Positions 1 to 12,022 of a DNA stretch of 64,000 nucleotides are shown in pieces. Each line of letters starts with the position of its first letter. Positions within the stretch are counted from its first letter, which is position 1. The DNA comes from Atriophallophorus winterbourni (taxonomy: Eukaryota > Platyhelminthes > Trematoda > Plagiorchiida > Microphallidae): NCBI GenBank assembly GCA_013407085.1, contig JACCGJ010014096.1:1-64000 (forward strand), read 5' to 3'. The position numbers and the translations under genes are program-made. The notes under the pieces were generated by a model, which was given only the letters and a program-made list of their open reading frames with translations, searched no databases and was not told where the DNA came from.

Positions 1-400
1 GTTCAGTTCAGTTTGCACAGGACAGTATGGGGCTAACGAGCCAATCGAGCGTCCAGAATTTCTTTCGGTGGAAAGCTGCAGAGAAGCAACCACCACTGCC
101 AAAGCGTTTTTTCTTATTGTGATTTGGATATCCTCGACGATCGCGCCGCCAAGGGATAAGCCAATCGAGCGTCCAGAATTTCCGTCTGTGGAAAGCTTCA
201 AAGGAGCGCCCACCACTGCCAAAGTTAGTTCATTTTTCTCTGGTCTCCTCGTCGTATGCGAAGGTACGTCCGATGTTTTCCAAGCCGTCCTTTGGTCCCA
301 GAATTTGTACCTGCGACTGAGAAAAACGGAAAGGGTTTCTCTTCACCACGCCGGTGAGAGGTTAACTATGGAAAATTGGTGCGTACATTTGAAACATGAC
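1..400 (-). repeat. 3' end remnant of a LINE, with internal 120-bp duplication
   Basis: The segment resembles 24010-24260, the 3' end of LINE F, in the same orientation: both start with a GTTCAG-type motif and share the stretch around TTTCGGTGGAAAGCTGCAGAG. Within it, a unit starting at 41 (GCCAATCGAGCGTCCAGAAT) recurs at 161, so about 120 bp is duplicated in tandem with divergence. A 112-residue open frame crosses it but has no recognisable domain; I treat it as non-coding. Confidence 0.5.
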
Positions 401-767
401 ATTTAAAACGAGGCATTATATAACAGGATTTTAAAAAAATTGTGGTCAAGACCATATAATTTTGAACTGAACAAAAAATGGACAATTCTGACGACAGACA
501 ACCTGTATATTCACGGTAAAAAGTCTGAAAAAAGCTCAAACCACAAGGCATCTAAAGCCCTTTAACTGGTTGGTTCGAAACATGTCGCCAATAACACTAA
601 AGCTGTTCAATGTGAAATATGTTTAATGTGGATACATATTCGATGTGGTTGAATGAAGCCGGAGATGTATCGTTGGCTTCAGACGTTAAATAGTCTATCA
701 TATTTCCGCATATTGTCTAATGAAAAACTTTAAAAAAAAAAACGTATTTTTAAATTTTTATCATATC

Positions 768-868
768 TGTTTAGGCCTGGACAACCTGGCAGTAGATTAG
801 CCCACATGCAGTCTATGACTGTGTTTCACTTTACCTCAACTAGGCTAGTGATTTCATACACCACACAT
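768..868 (-). repeat. SINE-like family S, partial copy
   Basis: This matches the left module of the family that is abundant at 53-64 kb (in + orientation: AAGCCTGATCCAGGCAAAGT, then TACTGTCAGGTTGCCCAGGC). The copy is diverged and reversed, and it lies in the insertion that splits LINE A. Confidence 0.7.
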
Positions 869-904
869 TGTTCACGCATATTATTGCATTGTTTCCTGAA
901 TAGC

Positions 905-1111
905 TGACCTCTCACTGTGCTGGTGAAGAGAAACCCTACCTTACTTTTCAGATATTCGGAAACAAGAACGTGTGAAAAGTACGATCTGTATACTCGATAT
1001 GGAAGTGCCGGGTGCTCAACCGCATACCGTCGAAGGAAATCTGTGCACGTGATTAGCTTTTAGCCACCTTCAGCCCTGTGCAACTTGAACTTGAACTTGA
1101 ACTTGAACTTC
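905..1111 (+). repeat. Interspersed repeat R1 ending in a (TTGAAC)n tail
   Basis: Positions 940-1075 match the reverse complement of 26285-26425 (shared landmarks: AGATATYCGRAAACAAGA, then GTGCCGGGTGCT, then AGAAGGAAAT or GAAGGAAAT). The copy ends in about five TTGAAC units at 1084-1111. The inverted copy also ends in TTGAA-type units. Such tails resemble the 3' tails of the CR1 elements in this window. Confidence 0.6.
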
Positions 1112-1307
1112 AGAAAAATTCATGCGATATCATTCGCACGATATGTAAATTATGCCTTCCATCGACTGGTTCTAAGCTCGCGGGTACACAGCTTCAATTT
1201 GATACGGCTTCTGATAAGAACTCTGAAGATATTGATGAGGGATTGTAAATAGTAGCTCACCCTCGAAGGAGGATAACCACAAAACATCTTGTGTACAGCA
1301 AGTTTGC

Positions 1308-1823
1308 GTGCAATCTGAAGAGGTCCAGAATAAAGACCAGAGATTTACCACTGATGAGAGTAGAAAATTGTGCATCATTCTTCCCAATGCGCCGGAGCAA
1401 ACAGGTGTTTTGGTGATAGACAGGGTCAAACAGGAACGAGATTTCTTAAATTCTGCTCTTTCCCCCTTTTTCGACGAAGATGAAAAGGGTGTAACGGTAT
1501 GCAGTGCGTTTCGTCTAGGCCGCACGCCAGCGCCAGGTGATCGACTTAGACCGTTAGGGATTGTGTTAGACTCCGCTGAGCAAATGTCTTTACTGCTAAA
1601 GACGGGTTACAGGTTAAAGGGTAATGAACTTCGACTCCTGCGTGATCTCTCTCCGGTAGATCGTGTGAAAATGCGAAAAGCTACTCAAGCGAGTAGCGAG
1701 TGCAGAGACACAGGTGAAACTAACTTGCGCGTTGTCGATTTTCGGGTTGTGAAAGTGAGGCAAAAATTTCGTTGGCAACCTCTGTCGATAAGCATTCGGA
1801 GGGATCTGGTTCTTTGGAAGTGA
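1308..1823 (+). pseudogene. LINE A ORF1 C-terminal region
   Basis: An open frame of 171 codons that aligns with the frame at 20129-20600 in LINE E. Both share the sequence pattern SRK-x-C/H-I near the start, a QERD/QERT segment, and the signature SAFRLGR about 70 residues in, followed by an LLRDLS segment. It is the nucleic-acid-binding ORF1 region of a non-LTR retrotransposon, downstream of the PHD-like finger. The frame starts inside the old ORF, so the methionine is not a real start. Nothing suggests host function. Confidence 0.65.
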
Positions 1824-2564
1824 TATATTTTCATTTGAGGAGCTTGAGAAACAAACTAGATGAACTCTTTGAATGGATTAGACAGGACCCTCCAGCGATC
1901 ATTGCGGCGACTGAAACCTGGCTCTCATCTCAGCATGATGATCCAGAGCTGGCCCTACCTGGATATAGACTCTTTCGCTCAGATCGAAGAAACGCTAGAA
2001 TCCGTGGTGGGGTTGCCTTATACTTCCAACAACATATTTCCGTCGCAGTGTTGGCTCGCTTCCAGCAGACTGCCGTTATGTCTGAGAGTTTATGGTGCCG
2101 TATAACGACTGCAGCTTCATTTGCCACGATGGGTGTCGTTTATCGTCCTCCCAATACTCAGGTAGATACTCTGACGTCACAGATATGTCAATATGGTAGA
2201 TCCTCAAACTGCTTGATTATTGTTGATTTCAATGCTCCTAGTATTGATTAGACTTCGCTAGAGGAAGGTTATAGGTCATTCGAGTAGGACTCATTGGACG
2301 CTGTGGTTGATGTGGGCCCCGTGCAGCATGTTTCCTATCCGACCAGAGTGTGCCCTTCTGGATGAGTCGATTTTGGACTTGGTATTCACTCCCACGCAGT
2401 CCGATATTACTCAGCTTCGGACTGAAGCTCCATTAGGTTGTAGTAATCATGCCACCTTAAGTTTTATTTGGAAATGCAACACTGGCTGGGTACCAGATCC
2501 AATTTCCAGAAGGAATTTTTGGAAGGCAGACGCGGGTAGGTTACGGAATGTTGTTTGTTACTAA
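1772..2564 (+). pseudogene. LINE A ORF2 endonuclease domain (APE type), broken
   Basis: Shows the order of motifs of LINE apurinic-like endonucleases: ATETWL (catalytic glutamate) near 1910, RGGVALYF near 2010, VVYRPP near 2140, a changed GDFN motif (VDFN) near 2220, and a changed SDH motif (SNH) near 2445. A stop follows VDFN at 2251 and the rest continues in other frames. Loss of the catalytic glycine and aspartate positions plus the frame breaks make it inactive. Confidence 0.75.
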
Positions 2565-2565
2565 A

Positions 2566-4085
2566 TTCTTACATACATGGGGCTAACAATTCACTGAATA
2601 TTCGTATTCATGCTGATATTTCATGGTCCGAAAGAAGGAACAATACATACGACAAAAGAAAGACATATATTTGCAATCTCATCATCCTCGGATTTCCAGA
2701 ACTGACAGGCAATCCTGAGGCTAACGAGTTAGCTGAGCATGACTACAGGCAATAAAGTTTTCTGGCTGATACCATTTTCTTCGAAAAGTCTGTTGTCGCG
2801 GATACTTTGAGACTGCCTTCCTCAGCAAACTACAAAGGTAATGGGCCACGTCCACTGAAAATAAACTTCCTAATGAGTACCATTGTTGATACTGTACGTT
2901 CTAACTGAAAATGCTGGAAACACAAAATCCCAAAAGGTGTAATCCTCAGCGATTACATAAATACTGATATAAATGCAGCCCACTCTGCATTGAATACTGC
3001 TCGGATCGATGAAGCCCTATTAAGTGAACCAAGAAATGAATCTTCAGTTAGGGCACACAATCAGCAATCGAACGCAAAGCCACCCCTAATGACTCCCGAG
3101 AGTGGACTGAAGCCAGATAAATAAATCTTTTTTTGGTCGAAAAGATGATTCGATTTGCGCCTCTCAACCTGAAACGAACGATATGCTACTTAATTTTCAA
3201 AAAACAGAAAAGTGGCGACTCTTCTGGAGTTGCCGTGACAATGACGGTCGTCTCAGATTATGTCATCACACAACACCATCCATCTTTGCTTACCAAAACT
3301 GTTCTTGGATGCCTCTATGCCAATGCCCCATGCTTGATTAACAAATTTGCCGAACTTGTCGCTTAATGTGAGACTAAACGACACCAGCTAATTGCAATTA
3401 CCGAAACTTTGCTGAACCCGGAAATCCGCGACAGTGAGATAGAGATTGCTGGCATGTCACTGCTCTGCCGAGACCGTGCGTCACGTGGAGGAGGTGTGTG
3501 ACTCAATTATGATCAGAGACTCAAGCGCAAAGAACTGACGGATTCCGACTCAGTGCTCCAGGACACGCTATGGTGTTTTTTGACAACGACTACAGGCGAA
3601 GATTGCATAATCAGCGTAATTTATCGTCCACCAGCAGCCCCGGAAGTGTGTAATACGAATCTACTCGACATGCTACACTGTATTGCCTCGAGATATAAAA
3701 TCAGGATCTCGATCATGAGAGACATTAATCTGCCTAACTTGCTGAAGACTGACAAAATTTCGCAAACCTCCACTGCTGCCATCTTTCAGCAGCTGTTTGA
3801 CGAAATTATCTTGTATAATCACGTTGAAAGCAATACAAGATACAGAGGGAGAGATATGCCTTCAATTCTCGATCTGATCTTGACAACTGGAAAAGACTTC
3901 ATCGAAAACATTACATACTATTTTTCGCTTGGTTCGGTTTGGTCTTGAATTTAGGCTAACTATGTCGAGCAAAGCGAACAAACGATACAACAAAAATCAT
4001 CAGAAAAGTATGCATATCAAAATTTTCAAACGCCCTAAGTTTGATTAACGAATCGCAAATTGAAGGCGTCGGAGTTATGAGGTTT
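2566..4085 (+). mobile_element. CR1-like LINE B, decayed ORF1 and endonuclease
   Basis: A second LINE family, related to LINES C and H. 2570-3120 carries ORF1 remnants with a LIILGFPE segment and a later SSANYKGNGPR segment that recurs in LINE H near 43600. ORF2 starts near 3290 (YANAPCLINKFAEL, the usual first strand of the endonuclease), then AITET near 3400, RGGGV near 3485, SVIYRPP near 3625, a degraded GDFN (RDIN) near 3720, and SILDLILTT near 3865. The reverse transcriptase is missing; sequence similarity ends near 4085, where the 3' end of LINE C begins on the other strand. Confidence 0.7.
3553..3948 (+). pseudogene. LINE B endonuclease C-terminal half
   Basis: The longest uninterrupted piece of LINE B (131 codons). 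It reads DTLWCF, SVIYRPPAAPE, then the NLPNLLK and NHVESNTRYRGRDMPSILDL segments found at equivalent positions in LINES C and H and in the intact copy at 34369. The metal-binding GDFN motif reads RDIN and the final SDH motif is lost, so no activity is expected. Confidence 0.65.
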
Positions 4086-4112
4086 ATACAATAAAAAGAA
4101 GAACAGTGAAAC

Positions 4113-5850
4113 TCATGTAGTGTAAATATGTTTTTTTCTCAAGTATGTGTCCAAATTAGCTTCAAAAATATCCATGTTGACTGAATGTGTAGCAGTGGAG
4201 GTGAATGTGTTCCGTGTGAAACATACACGTACAGCATACGAATATCTTTGACTGTTCATTCTTGAAGTGGGAATAAGTACTGTAAGTTTATGTTTCCGAC
4301 TGGCACGGGGTGGCGTGCGTGTGAAAAGTTTGGACAAGTGATGGTTAGGGACGTGCATAATGTTGTACATCAGTATTAGGTCGCTTCTTAGTCATATGGT
4401 TTAGCAGCTAGTCCGGATACAAGCTTTGTGGTTCGGTGGTAAAAACGCTGCACAAGATTGATGTCTTTCTGAATCCAGAGTGACCAAGCCTGAACAGCGT
4501 ACTCCATCGCTGGTCTCAGATAGGTGTCCATGATAAGGGCACCAACTGATTCGTGAATCTCCGGAAAAGTCGTTTTAATAACGCCAAAACCTGTGACGCC
4601 TTTTTATATACCGCTTTGCACTACAGTGAAGTCTTCATGCTTGAACTTGTCTAAACACCCAAATCCTTCTCTCCAGTTGTCGAGACGAGTTGGTGGGACC
4701 CAAGAGTGTCGTTGTAATTCACGATCTTTCCAATGTTTAACACCTTGCACTTTTGGAAATTGAAGGGTAGTTTGTTACTCAGAGATCAATCGTGCAATGT
4801 GTTTAGGTCCTTCTGCAAAATTTCACAGTCATAATTTGTACGTATGCTTCTCTGAAGCTTAATATCGTCTGCAAAAAACATAAGCTTACATTTAACACGC
4901 TCGAGAATGTCGTTTGCTTAGATCAAAAACAAAAATGGTTCGAGGACCGAACACTGGGGCACTCCGCTCCTAATTTTAAATGGTTTCGATAATGCGCCGT
5001 TAAGTCTTACTTCGGCACTCCTGTCGTGTAAATAGTTTTCCAGCCAAGCAAGAAGTTTTCCTGTTATCCCATGCAATTCAACTTTCTGGATTAAAATACT
5101 ATGATTAACACGGTCGAGAGCATGCGTGGGTGGAGTAACCATTGTACACACATTCAGTCCAGGCCTTTAGGTTGAACAAGGGATTACGTAGAAATGAGTT
5201 ATATTTCCTTAAACCGTGATGCTCAGTCGCAAGCAGTCTATTGGTTTCGAGGTGATGGGTGATTTTCCCACTACTAAACTCTCTAGCACTTTAAAAATTA
5301 CTGGCAACAACTTAACTGGTCTATAGTTCGGAGTGTCTAATCGATTCCTGCCCTTGTAGATTGGTGTGATGATACCAGATTTACATTCCGCGGGAACGAT
5401 ACTATTTTCTAGCGAAATTTGGAATGACGTGCTGAGTGGACCACACAATGAGGATGCACATTGTTTGGAGATAAAAGGAGTGATCCCATCTGCACATGGT
5501 GACTTTGTGGTATTCAAACGAAAAAGTCGGAGCATGACACACTCATTGTTTATTAAGATTTAGTTTACTATTTCTTTGGAAAATCCGATCGAATGCAACG
5601 TAAGATGCAATGATTCCTTGGGACTGAAAACTTTGCAGTAGTAACCTGCAAGAACTTCGGCAGCCTCAAACGCAGTCGTAGTCAGACCATAAGTTGTGCG
5701 CAGTGCTGAGATTCCTGGCTCAATTTTTGATGTAGGGTTAACAATCTGGTACACGACTTTGGGGTTCCACTCCATTATGGTCAGTAATCTTGCGTGATGA
5801 GACTGCTCGTCCTCGGTGATAAGAGAGGTGACCTTGTTCCTCAACAGACC
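4113..5850 (-). pseudogene. LINE C reverse transcriptase and C-terminal region
   Basis: From high to low coordinates: linker 5844-5560; RT fingers 5535-5209 (pattern K-S-P-x-x-D-G-I-T, then TPIYKG and NYRPVKLLPV); palm 5151-4918 (DRVNHSIL, SGVPQCSVLEP); the FADD box on the complement of 4862-4882 after an in-frame stop; and the C-terminal AVRVCF segment at 4370-4113. The catalytic aspartates survive, but the insertion of stops and a break between 5209 and 5151 abolish the protein. Confidence 0.75.
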
Positions 5851-6003
5851 ATAAGTTTCTCAATTATCTGGCATCCGATTCCGGACATAGTTTCTCCATG
5901 CATCATTGCGTATCTTAATCCACTTCCTTGTGCGGCTTCTCAATGTGAAGGTAAATCGTTATTTGTTGTCTTTGAAACAAATCTGGAATGTATGTTTGTC
6001 TAA

Positions 6004-6780
6004 TCACACAGCTCTTCTATGAAGTTCACCCAAGAACGATGCACGTCCGTGTGTCTGGTTTCCAGTCAGAAATCGTTCGAAAAGCATTGTGAATACTTCC
6101 AATATCCAGTTGTATTTTTTGTTATTGATATCATTCATTCTTTCGGCTTGACAAACATAATCGAATAAGAGGACCAGGTGATCGCTAGAACCCAATGGAG
6201 TTTCGTAGCCGAGATTTGCGACTGTGTGTTCCTCACTCGTTAGTAAAAGTTCCAGGACGGATGGCATGTCACTTTCTCTATATCTAGTGTTATGAAATAC
6301 GTGGTTATAAAAAGGAATTTCGAAGATCAGTTATTGAAACGCATCGTCTAGGGAATTCCTCGAAAGAGCGTGTTTTTTTCATCAGGTTTCGAAGGTTGAA
6401 ATCTCCCATAACCGAGAGTGGAGTTTGAAATCTGGCAGCCAGAAGTCGAATTTTCTGGAGTAGTTCAACATTGTGCGCGTCGCTTGCGCTTGGAGCCCGA
6501 TAAATCACGCCAACAATGCAGTCCTCTCCAGTTGTCAGCTCAATTTAGCACCACAGAGTATCCTGTACACGTAGGTCAATATCGTCAATTTCTCTGCATG
6601 ATAACTGTTGGTTGTAGTAAAGTGCTACGCAACCACCACGTCCCGTACGGTCTTCACGGAGAAGAGATATTCCTTTTAATGGCAATTCATTGTCGGAAAA
6701 ATGACTGCTGTATTCATACAGTATCAAGGTCCTGTATTTTGTTTCTCAGACACTGCGCGTTCGTATAGAGACACTTTGTG
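6004..6780 (-). pseudogene. LINE C endonuclease domain
   Basis: Fragments in three frames: RGGCVALYYNQ at about 6640, QDTLWC at 6545, GVIYRAPSASD at 6505, SVMGDFNLRNL at 6400 (intact GDFN), and VLELLLTSEEHT leading to LGSSDHLVLLFDY at about 6180 (intact SDH). It corresponds to the first open frame of the intact copy at 34369-35697. Confidence 0.7.
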
Positions 6781-7239
6781 GTTTTATGGGTTAACAATGA
6801 TGAAAAATGTGAGAGGCTAGCTTTAGTTTCGAGTTGTGATATATTTGGCAAAGATTGAGGTTTGGTATGCATGAATTCAATCCGGTTCACAGTATACAGC
6901 TGGGGCGTTGAAGTCGTTTTTACTTTTTTGATTCGGCATCAGTCAGACACAGATCGTTTTTTTGGGAGAGCTAATTAAAATGGCTTGACTTGTGCTTGTG
7001 AGTGGTATGTTGTCTGTAGGATCTAGTTAATTTATTTTCGGAGCACTCATTTTGACACCACTTTGTAGCTTGCGACTGTTTTGAGTCCATTGTGCTCGAA
7101 ATAAATCAGCCATATGGCTAGTCGGGAAGGGAATTTTAAGCGGTCAGGGTCCCTCCCCTTTGTATTGAATGGACTTGGGTATCCCGAACGTATCTATTGC
7201 GACAGTTTCATTTACATCGATATTTTCGGATATAACCTC

Positions 7240-8039
7240 CTATTGTTGTCCATCGTATTTTCCTGTTTGATTAGGTGCTAGATTGTCAGCACACTTACGA
7301 ACGACATTCAGTACTAAACCTCTTGCTGATGCCCGATCGGTATGTTTTGATTTGCGTTCCCACCATGGGAGATCAGCAAAAATACCTATTTTTGAGCCAG
7401 CAACACTCCTAAATATGTTTTCCATGTCGTTTTCATTCTCCAATATCGCCGTGAGTAATCTCGGATCCCCCTGTTGAGGTGATTTCGGGTGTTGATATAA
7501 ACGAATTATAGCTGAGGGTTTTATGGGAATCAGGTTCATCATGTCACAGAGTCAGCTACATTCGGCTAAATCGTGCTTTTTCCTGTCGTCGAACAGTGCA
7601 TCATTTGTTCCAGGAACGTTAGTGCAAATAACGCTGAGTTTATGTGGCTTCTTCTTAGAAACACCAGCAGGTTGCAACGGTGCTGGTCGATGAGGTAGCT
7701 GACTGTTTACTGTATTCATTTTCCTCTTTACATTCACAGAAGATGCTGTCTTACACGACTTAGTGAGGAAATCATCTCTGTGGCTCCTTTGTTGTCGCAT
7801 TGAATCACCACTAATCGCCAAAGATGCACCCCTAACCAAAGTTGACTTTTGTGGTGTTTCATCGGCGTTTGCTCTATCGCTGATTTTGATTGATTCCACT
7901 CGGTTGAATTCTCCTCCGGGTCACTTATATTTGGATGCTGGTTGAGAAATAAATTAAATACTCGAGAGCATGTGAGTGTTAGTATTGTTTGGAATATTTT
8001 TAGCTCGGGTCGTTGTTGTAGCTCGGAGAACAAATTCAA
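7240..8039 (-). pseudogene. LINE C ORF1
   Basis: Overlapping open pieces at 8039-7734, 7899-7552 and 7542-7240. The middle piece is basic and ends with a KLSVICTNVP segment followed by KKHDLAE, matching ORF1 remnants in LINES B (LIILGFPE...AEHD) and H (IFLGVPE...NQHDLK). The last piece has the R-LLTAILEN and W-W-E-R-K-S-K-H segments expected for the C-terminal domain of such ORF1 proteins. A stop separates the two. Confidence 0.6.
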
Positions 8040-8084
8040 GTAAGCTACAGCATGTGAGTGTTTTCACAAAGTTTTCAAAATTTA

Positions 8085-8720
8085 TTTAATATCTTTAGCC
8101 ATGTATGCCATTATTATACAGATAATCAGGTAGAATATCTAAATTAGGAAGATAGCGTAATTTTCTACGGTTAGGAATAAAATTACATGTGAATGAACTC
8201 GTGTATGGAGATGCTTAGTCTTATATATTTTGGAAGAACATTCAACAGTTTAGCATATTTAGCCGAGTAGAAAGTGGTCCTGCCTATATTACTTTCTGGT
8301 CCAAAGTTCTTTCATAATTGTCACAATTGGAATTACTTTTGTTCCTCATTTTATAGGTATATCTCATGAAATTGTACAGAGATTTTCTTTAGTCTTTAGT
8401 CTTTAGTTTCCTACCAATAAATCAACTTTTAGAAATTTTAAATGGACCATTCTGAACGATTCAATCATCCTAAGTAATACACTGGTTGAGCCAGCACAAG
8501 TTGTACGCGATTGAGGTTAACGATTTTATGGTGACCGTTCATTGCATGTACAAATCTACTACCAAATATCTAAAAAAGAATAAAGGTTTATCAAATAGAT
8601 ATATTTTTCTTTTCCAATGCGAGCTAGATCTTTAGAAATTTTATATATAGTATATTATGTCGGAATGATAGCTAAGATTTAAAAGACACCCGACGATCCT
8701 TCACACTATCAATTACCTCG
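8085..8720 (-). mobile_element. 3' fragment of AT-rich LINE family D
   Basis: The complement of about 8300-8090 reads with breaks as AKLLNVLPKYIR followed by I-x-E-F and a NLDILP segment. This aligns with the C-terminus of LINE D at 18131-18313 (CAKLWNLLPKYVR, LNEF, NSDVLP). The upstream part to about 8720 keeps weaker similarity. It is a strongly diverged 3' piece of family D in the opposite orientation. Confidence 0.55.
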
Positions 8721-10844
8721 AGTTCGGGCAAGAATACAGAATAAGATTAACTCTTTTGCTTTTTCAAGAAATCTGAAGTATATAATCTCCACAATAAAAA
8801 TAAAATATCTATAACAAAAATTTAAAATCGTGTACGAACTGATTTCTCCATTTCTAAATATTCGGGTTCATGGAATTTACTTCCTGATAAAATATGACTA
8901 CAATGAGTAAAATTAAATCATTTTTAACACTGGAAAAATTAATACAGCGATATTGGAAAATAATATAACCCCTGATAATGTAAACTTAATCGGTGTTTAT
9001 GGGCTATTAATTTATTACCCGTATATTTTAGGAACTATTTAAATTTTTCTTGAGAATTTTCTTCCCAGAATTATCAAAATTCAAGAAAATACAATCTTCC
9101 AGTTTTTAAAATGGTGAGGCCTCTTTTGTATTCTGGATTCGATTTATTTAATCCCTAATCTACATATGCTCGTTTTAACTCAGATGCCGATCATCATTCA
9201 GTAGTAAACAGTACAGTTCAGACCTATTCAGACTAAATTCAATCAGGTTACTATATTTAACACATTTACAGTTATTGTAACATACGAATTGTGAAGTTTC
9301 AATTTTTATTTTTACTGGGATATCCATTTTTCATGTTTTATGTAAGCTTCTATATGAACAATTGCTACCGAGATATTCTTTATCTGAGGCTAACGAGAAA
9401 AAATATGTGATAATATTCAACTCTTATTTATAAAATGGTCAAAAAATGAAGTGACTCGATTTATCAAAGAATATAAATTAATATTTTTCGATGTTATGTC
9501 CAATATCAAAAGAACGTCACTATACCTTATAAAAGTTTTGTTTTTCATTCATTCGTGAGTTAAATAAATTAAAAAAATTCTGCGATATATTGCTGAGCAT
9601 GATCCATAATTACCACGATGATTTTACAACAGTCGCAAACACATCTTTAAGGTCAAATTTTCAGCGAATCTAAATCACGTTATAGCTGTGAAGATTCCGA
9701 AGAAGATACTATTCTTTCCAAATTCTAATATCATTTTCAAATTTTAATCAACGTGCATGACAACATCTGTGGTATGAGTTTGATGTTAACGGAAAAATGT
9801 ACAGGTCCAAATAATGATCTTTGTCATACACAAATAGTGGCATCAATGACTCGTGAATGTACCAGTTTATATGCACAATTGCGTTGCGCTTAGTAAGGTG
9901 ACTCACGAGCTCTATGCGTAGCACTCGAATGATGCTTGTTAGCTGTAAATTTTACATTAGTTCATAATTATCAACTCTGTCAAAGATTAAGTCTTCCTAA
10001 TAGTATGCTTTATGCAAGGTCATTCGTCGGTCTCTTGCATCTAGTCTTTTATAATCGCCAGCAAATATGTCAGGCAATAACATGTTTCACAAGAACTATG
10101 CTGCACTGCAAATATTATATTTTCTAGTTGCTTGCGACGAACTGATTTCGGAGACAATGTGGGCTCTATATATTTGGGCATTTCAGAAATCCTTGTCTGA
10201 AGACGGTAAATAGCGTGATCTAACCGATCGGCAGCATTACAAATGGGTAAAATGAACCCGGTGTCGCATTAAACTGACACAACTACTCTTTTTTAGCCGA
10301 TGTTATAATGTTCTTCGAGACAGCGAAACAGATACACTGATTCACGTCTCATAAAATCTTTAAATTAGTTAGAACTCCAACTGAACATCTATTTACGCCA
10401 AAAATTATCAGCAAGGACTATAGGATTTCGATCCATTTTTTGATAATTCTTTTAGCGATCAACCAATACATTGTGTCGAATATTCGGAAGTACTGGTTAG
10501 AGTTTACTTCAAGTTAAGAGAAAATGTGCCCCCTGGCCCAGCATGCAAGCAATTCAATTTGCCGTCGGAAATCAGAGATTTTAACCGTATAACCGGTTGT
10601 ATTTCTGGCGTTCTCCAAGGTATCATTTCGCAATAAACTCGAATTTTGTTGTGCAAGCATGATGTCCGCACCACAATAAAGACATCGTTGCATTTTACAT
10701 CTTTAGGCCTTTCGGAACAGGCATTTATCGAGGTTTAACGAAGGAAAGCCTAATATGCACTCATAACTCTATGGATCTTCAATAAAATGACTGCCATTGA
10801 TGATAGTGACGCTATTGAAAACTTCATGTTCATAAGTGAGTTGA
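8721..10844. other. No recognisable gene
   Basis: AT-rich sequence. Small open frames, for example 63 codons at 9936-10127, have no recognisable motif. A short stretch near 9387 (GAGGCTAACGAG) recurs in ORF1 debris near 2718, so more eroded LINE sequence is likely, but I cannot delimit it. Confidence 0.5.
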
Positions 10845-11560
10845 ATTGAATCAAGAATCAAGAATCAAGATTTTATGGTGATAAAAAGCTAATGCTTTAC
10901 ACGTACCATTGGATGACAACTATTAAAAAAGAAAAATTTAATCAAAATTACGTTGTTAATATTTTTCTGGGTTCATGTTGCTTCAATACATTGGGCCAAA
11001 TTCAGGGTTGTGTTTGACGTATGCATCTAATTTTGATTTGAAAACATCAATTGCCGTTGCATTCACAACATCTTGCGGTAGCGCATTCCATAGAAAGCAG
11101 ATACGCACAGAGAAGAAATAGCGAAGACAATCAAGTCTTAAGTTTTGTATTTCGAGGCAAGACAAGTGACTGCGTGTATTTCGAGGGAAGTTTAGTTTTA
11201 TTAGTTCGCTAAGCGGATGTTTTTCGATCCGCAGTATCTTGTAGGCCAGAATCAGGTCGATCCTCATTCGTCTTCGTGTAAAATCACGCAAACTAAAGAT
11301 GGCCATTTGCTCTTGTTACGGAACCCACTGCATCCCTTCAACTAACTTTGTAGCTTTGTGGTATATTCGATCAAAGATCTCGATGTCTTCACGCAACCAC
11401 GGTGCCCAGGCATTTTTTATTCTCAGCTCAAAACTGGGCATCCGTGGTGATTTGCTGAAACATGCTGAGCAGCGCTGTCGGCTAACCGCCAGGAACTACT
11501 TTATAGGATTCGGTGTTGAAATTTTGTGAAAGACTTTAGGAAGAGCTAATTCTACGCAGT
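10845..11560 (-). mobile_element. CR1-like LINE 3' fragment with (CAAGAAT)n tail
   Basis: On the - strand a 107-codon frame (11306-10983) reads RDFTRRRMRIDL, then YFFSVRICFLWNALPQDVV, the standard C-terminus of CR1-like ORF2. Upstream to about 11560 the complement continues this region with breaks. The element ends at 10848-10875 in tandem units that on the - strand read TTGATTC or TTCTTGA, the same style of tail as at 38577 and 46250. It is 5'-truncated. Confidence 0.7.
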
Positions 11561-11983
11561 TCCTCAGCGGATTCAAAGAGAGGTCAGGGCCGAAACTCGA
11601 GGAATATACTTCCTGAATACACCCTCCTATTGCTATCTAAGAATCTGTACACCACGAGCACTAGCGTCATCCTGTTTTTAAACAAAAAATATAAATGCTA
11701 GGAAATGTAAGAGCATTTGATCTTATTTCTTCAACATTTCCGTTATTACAGATGAAAATACTTTACCGGAACTCTCACAGTTATCGATATTCAAGATCGA
11801 AGATCTACGGTATTGGAAGCAAATAGCTGTACACTACTAAACGATATACGTATAAAAATTAAACAATTGGTACTACATTTTTTGTGTCCATGTGCTTGAA
11901 AGGGAGAGCTGAAGTGATTTTAACTGTCACATGGAGATAGTGAATTTTGATCGAAAATATATGTCTTATAATTTGCTTTCCAG

Positions 11984-12022
<39 letters not shown>

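Larger units (their letters stand above)
545..2565 (+). mobile_element. CR1-like LINE A, decayed and 3'-truncated
   Basis: A non-LTR retrotransposon of the same family as LINE E (19440-23320). Order along the + strand: a PHD-like zinc finger (about 572-690, with C-x2-C, a W-x-H pair and a following C), an ORF1 C-terminal region (1308-1823), then the endonuclease domain of ORF2 (1772-2560). The finger is interrupted: its last cysteine pair (ICKLC) resumes at about 1140, and the intervening 700-1115 holds a SINE-like copy and repeat R1. Stops and frameshifts run through all domains, and no reverse transcriptase follows, so the element is truncated where LINE B begins. It is a fossil. Confidence 0.75.
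4086..8040 (-). mobile_element. CR1-like LINE C, near full length but decayed
   Basis: Read on the - strand from about 8040: ORF1 (8039-7240), endonuclease (about 6780-6004), linker (5844-5560), reverse transcriptase (5535-4600) and the C-terminal tail region (4370-4113). The reading frame is broken many times. Key motifs still visible include GDFN (near 6395), SSDH (near 6180), SGVPQ and FADD (near 4880). The 3' end at about 4086 abuts LINE B, and the 5' end at about 8040 abuts a family-D fragment, so the three elements lie back to back. Confidence 0.75.
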
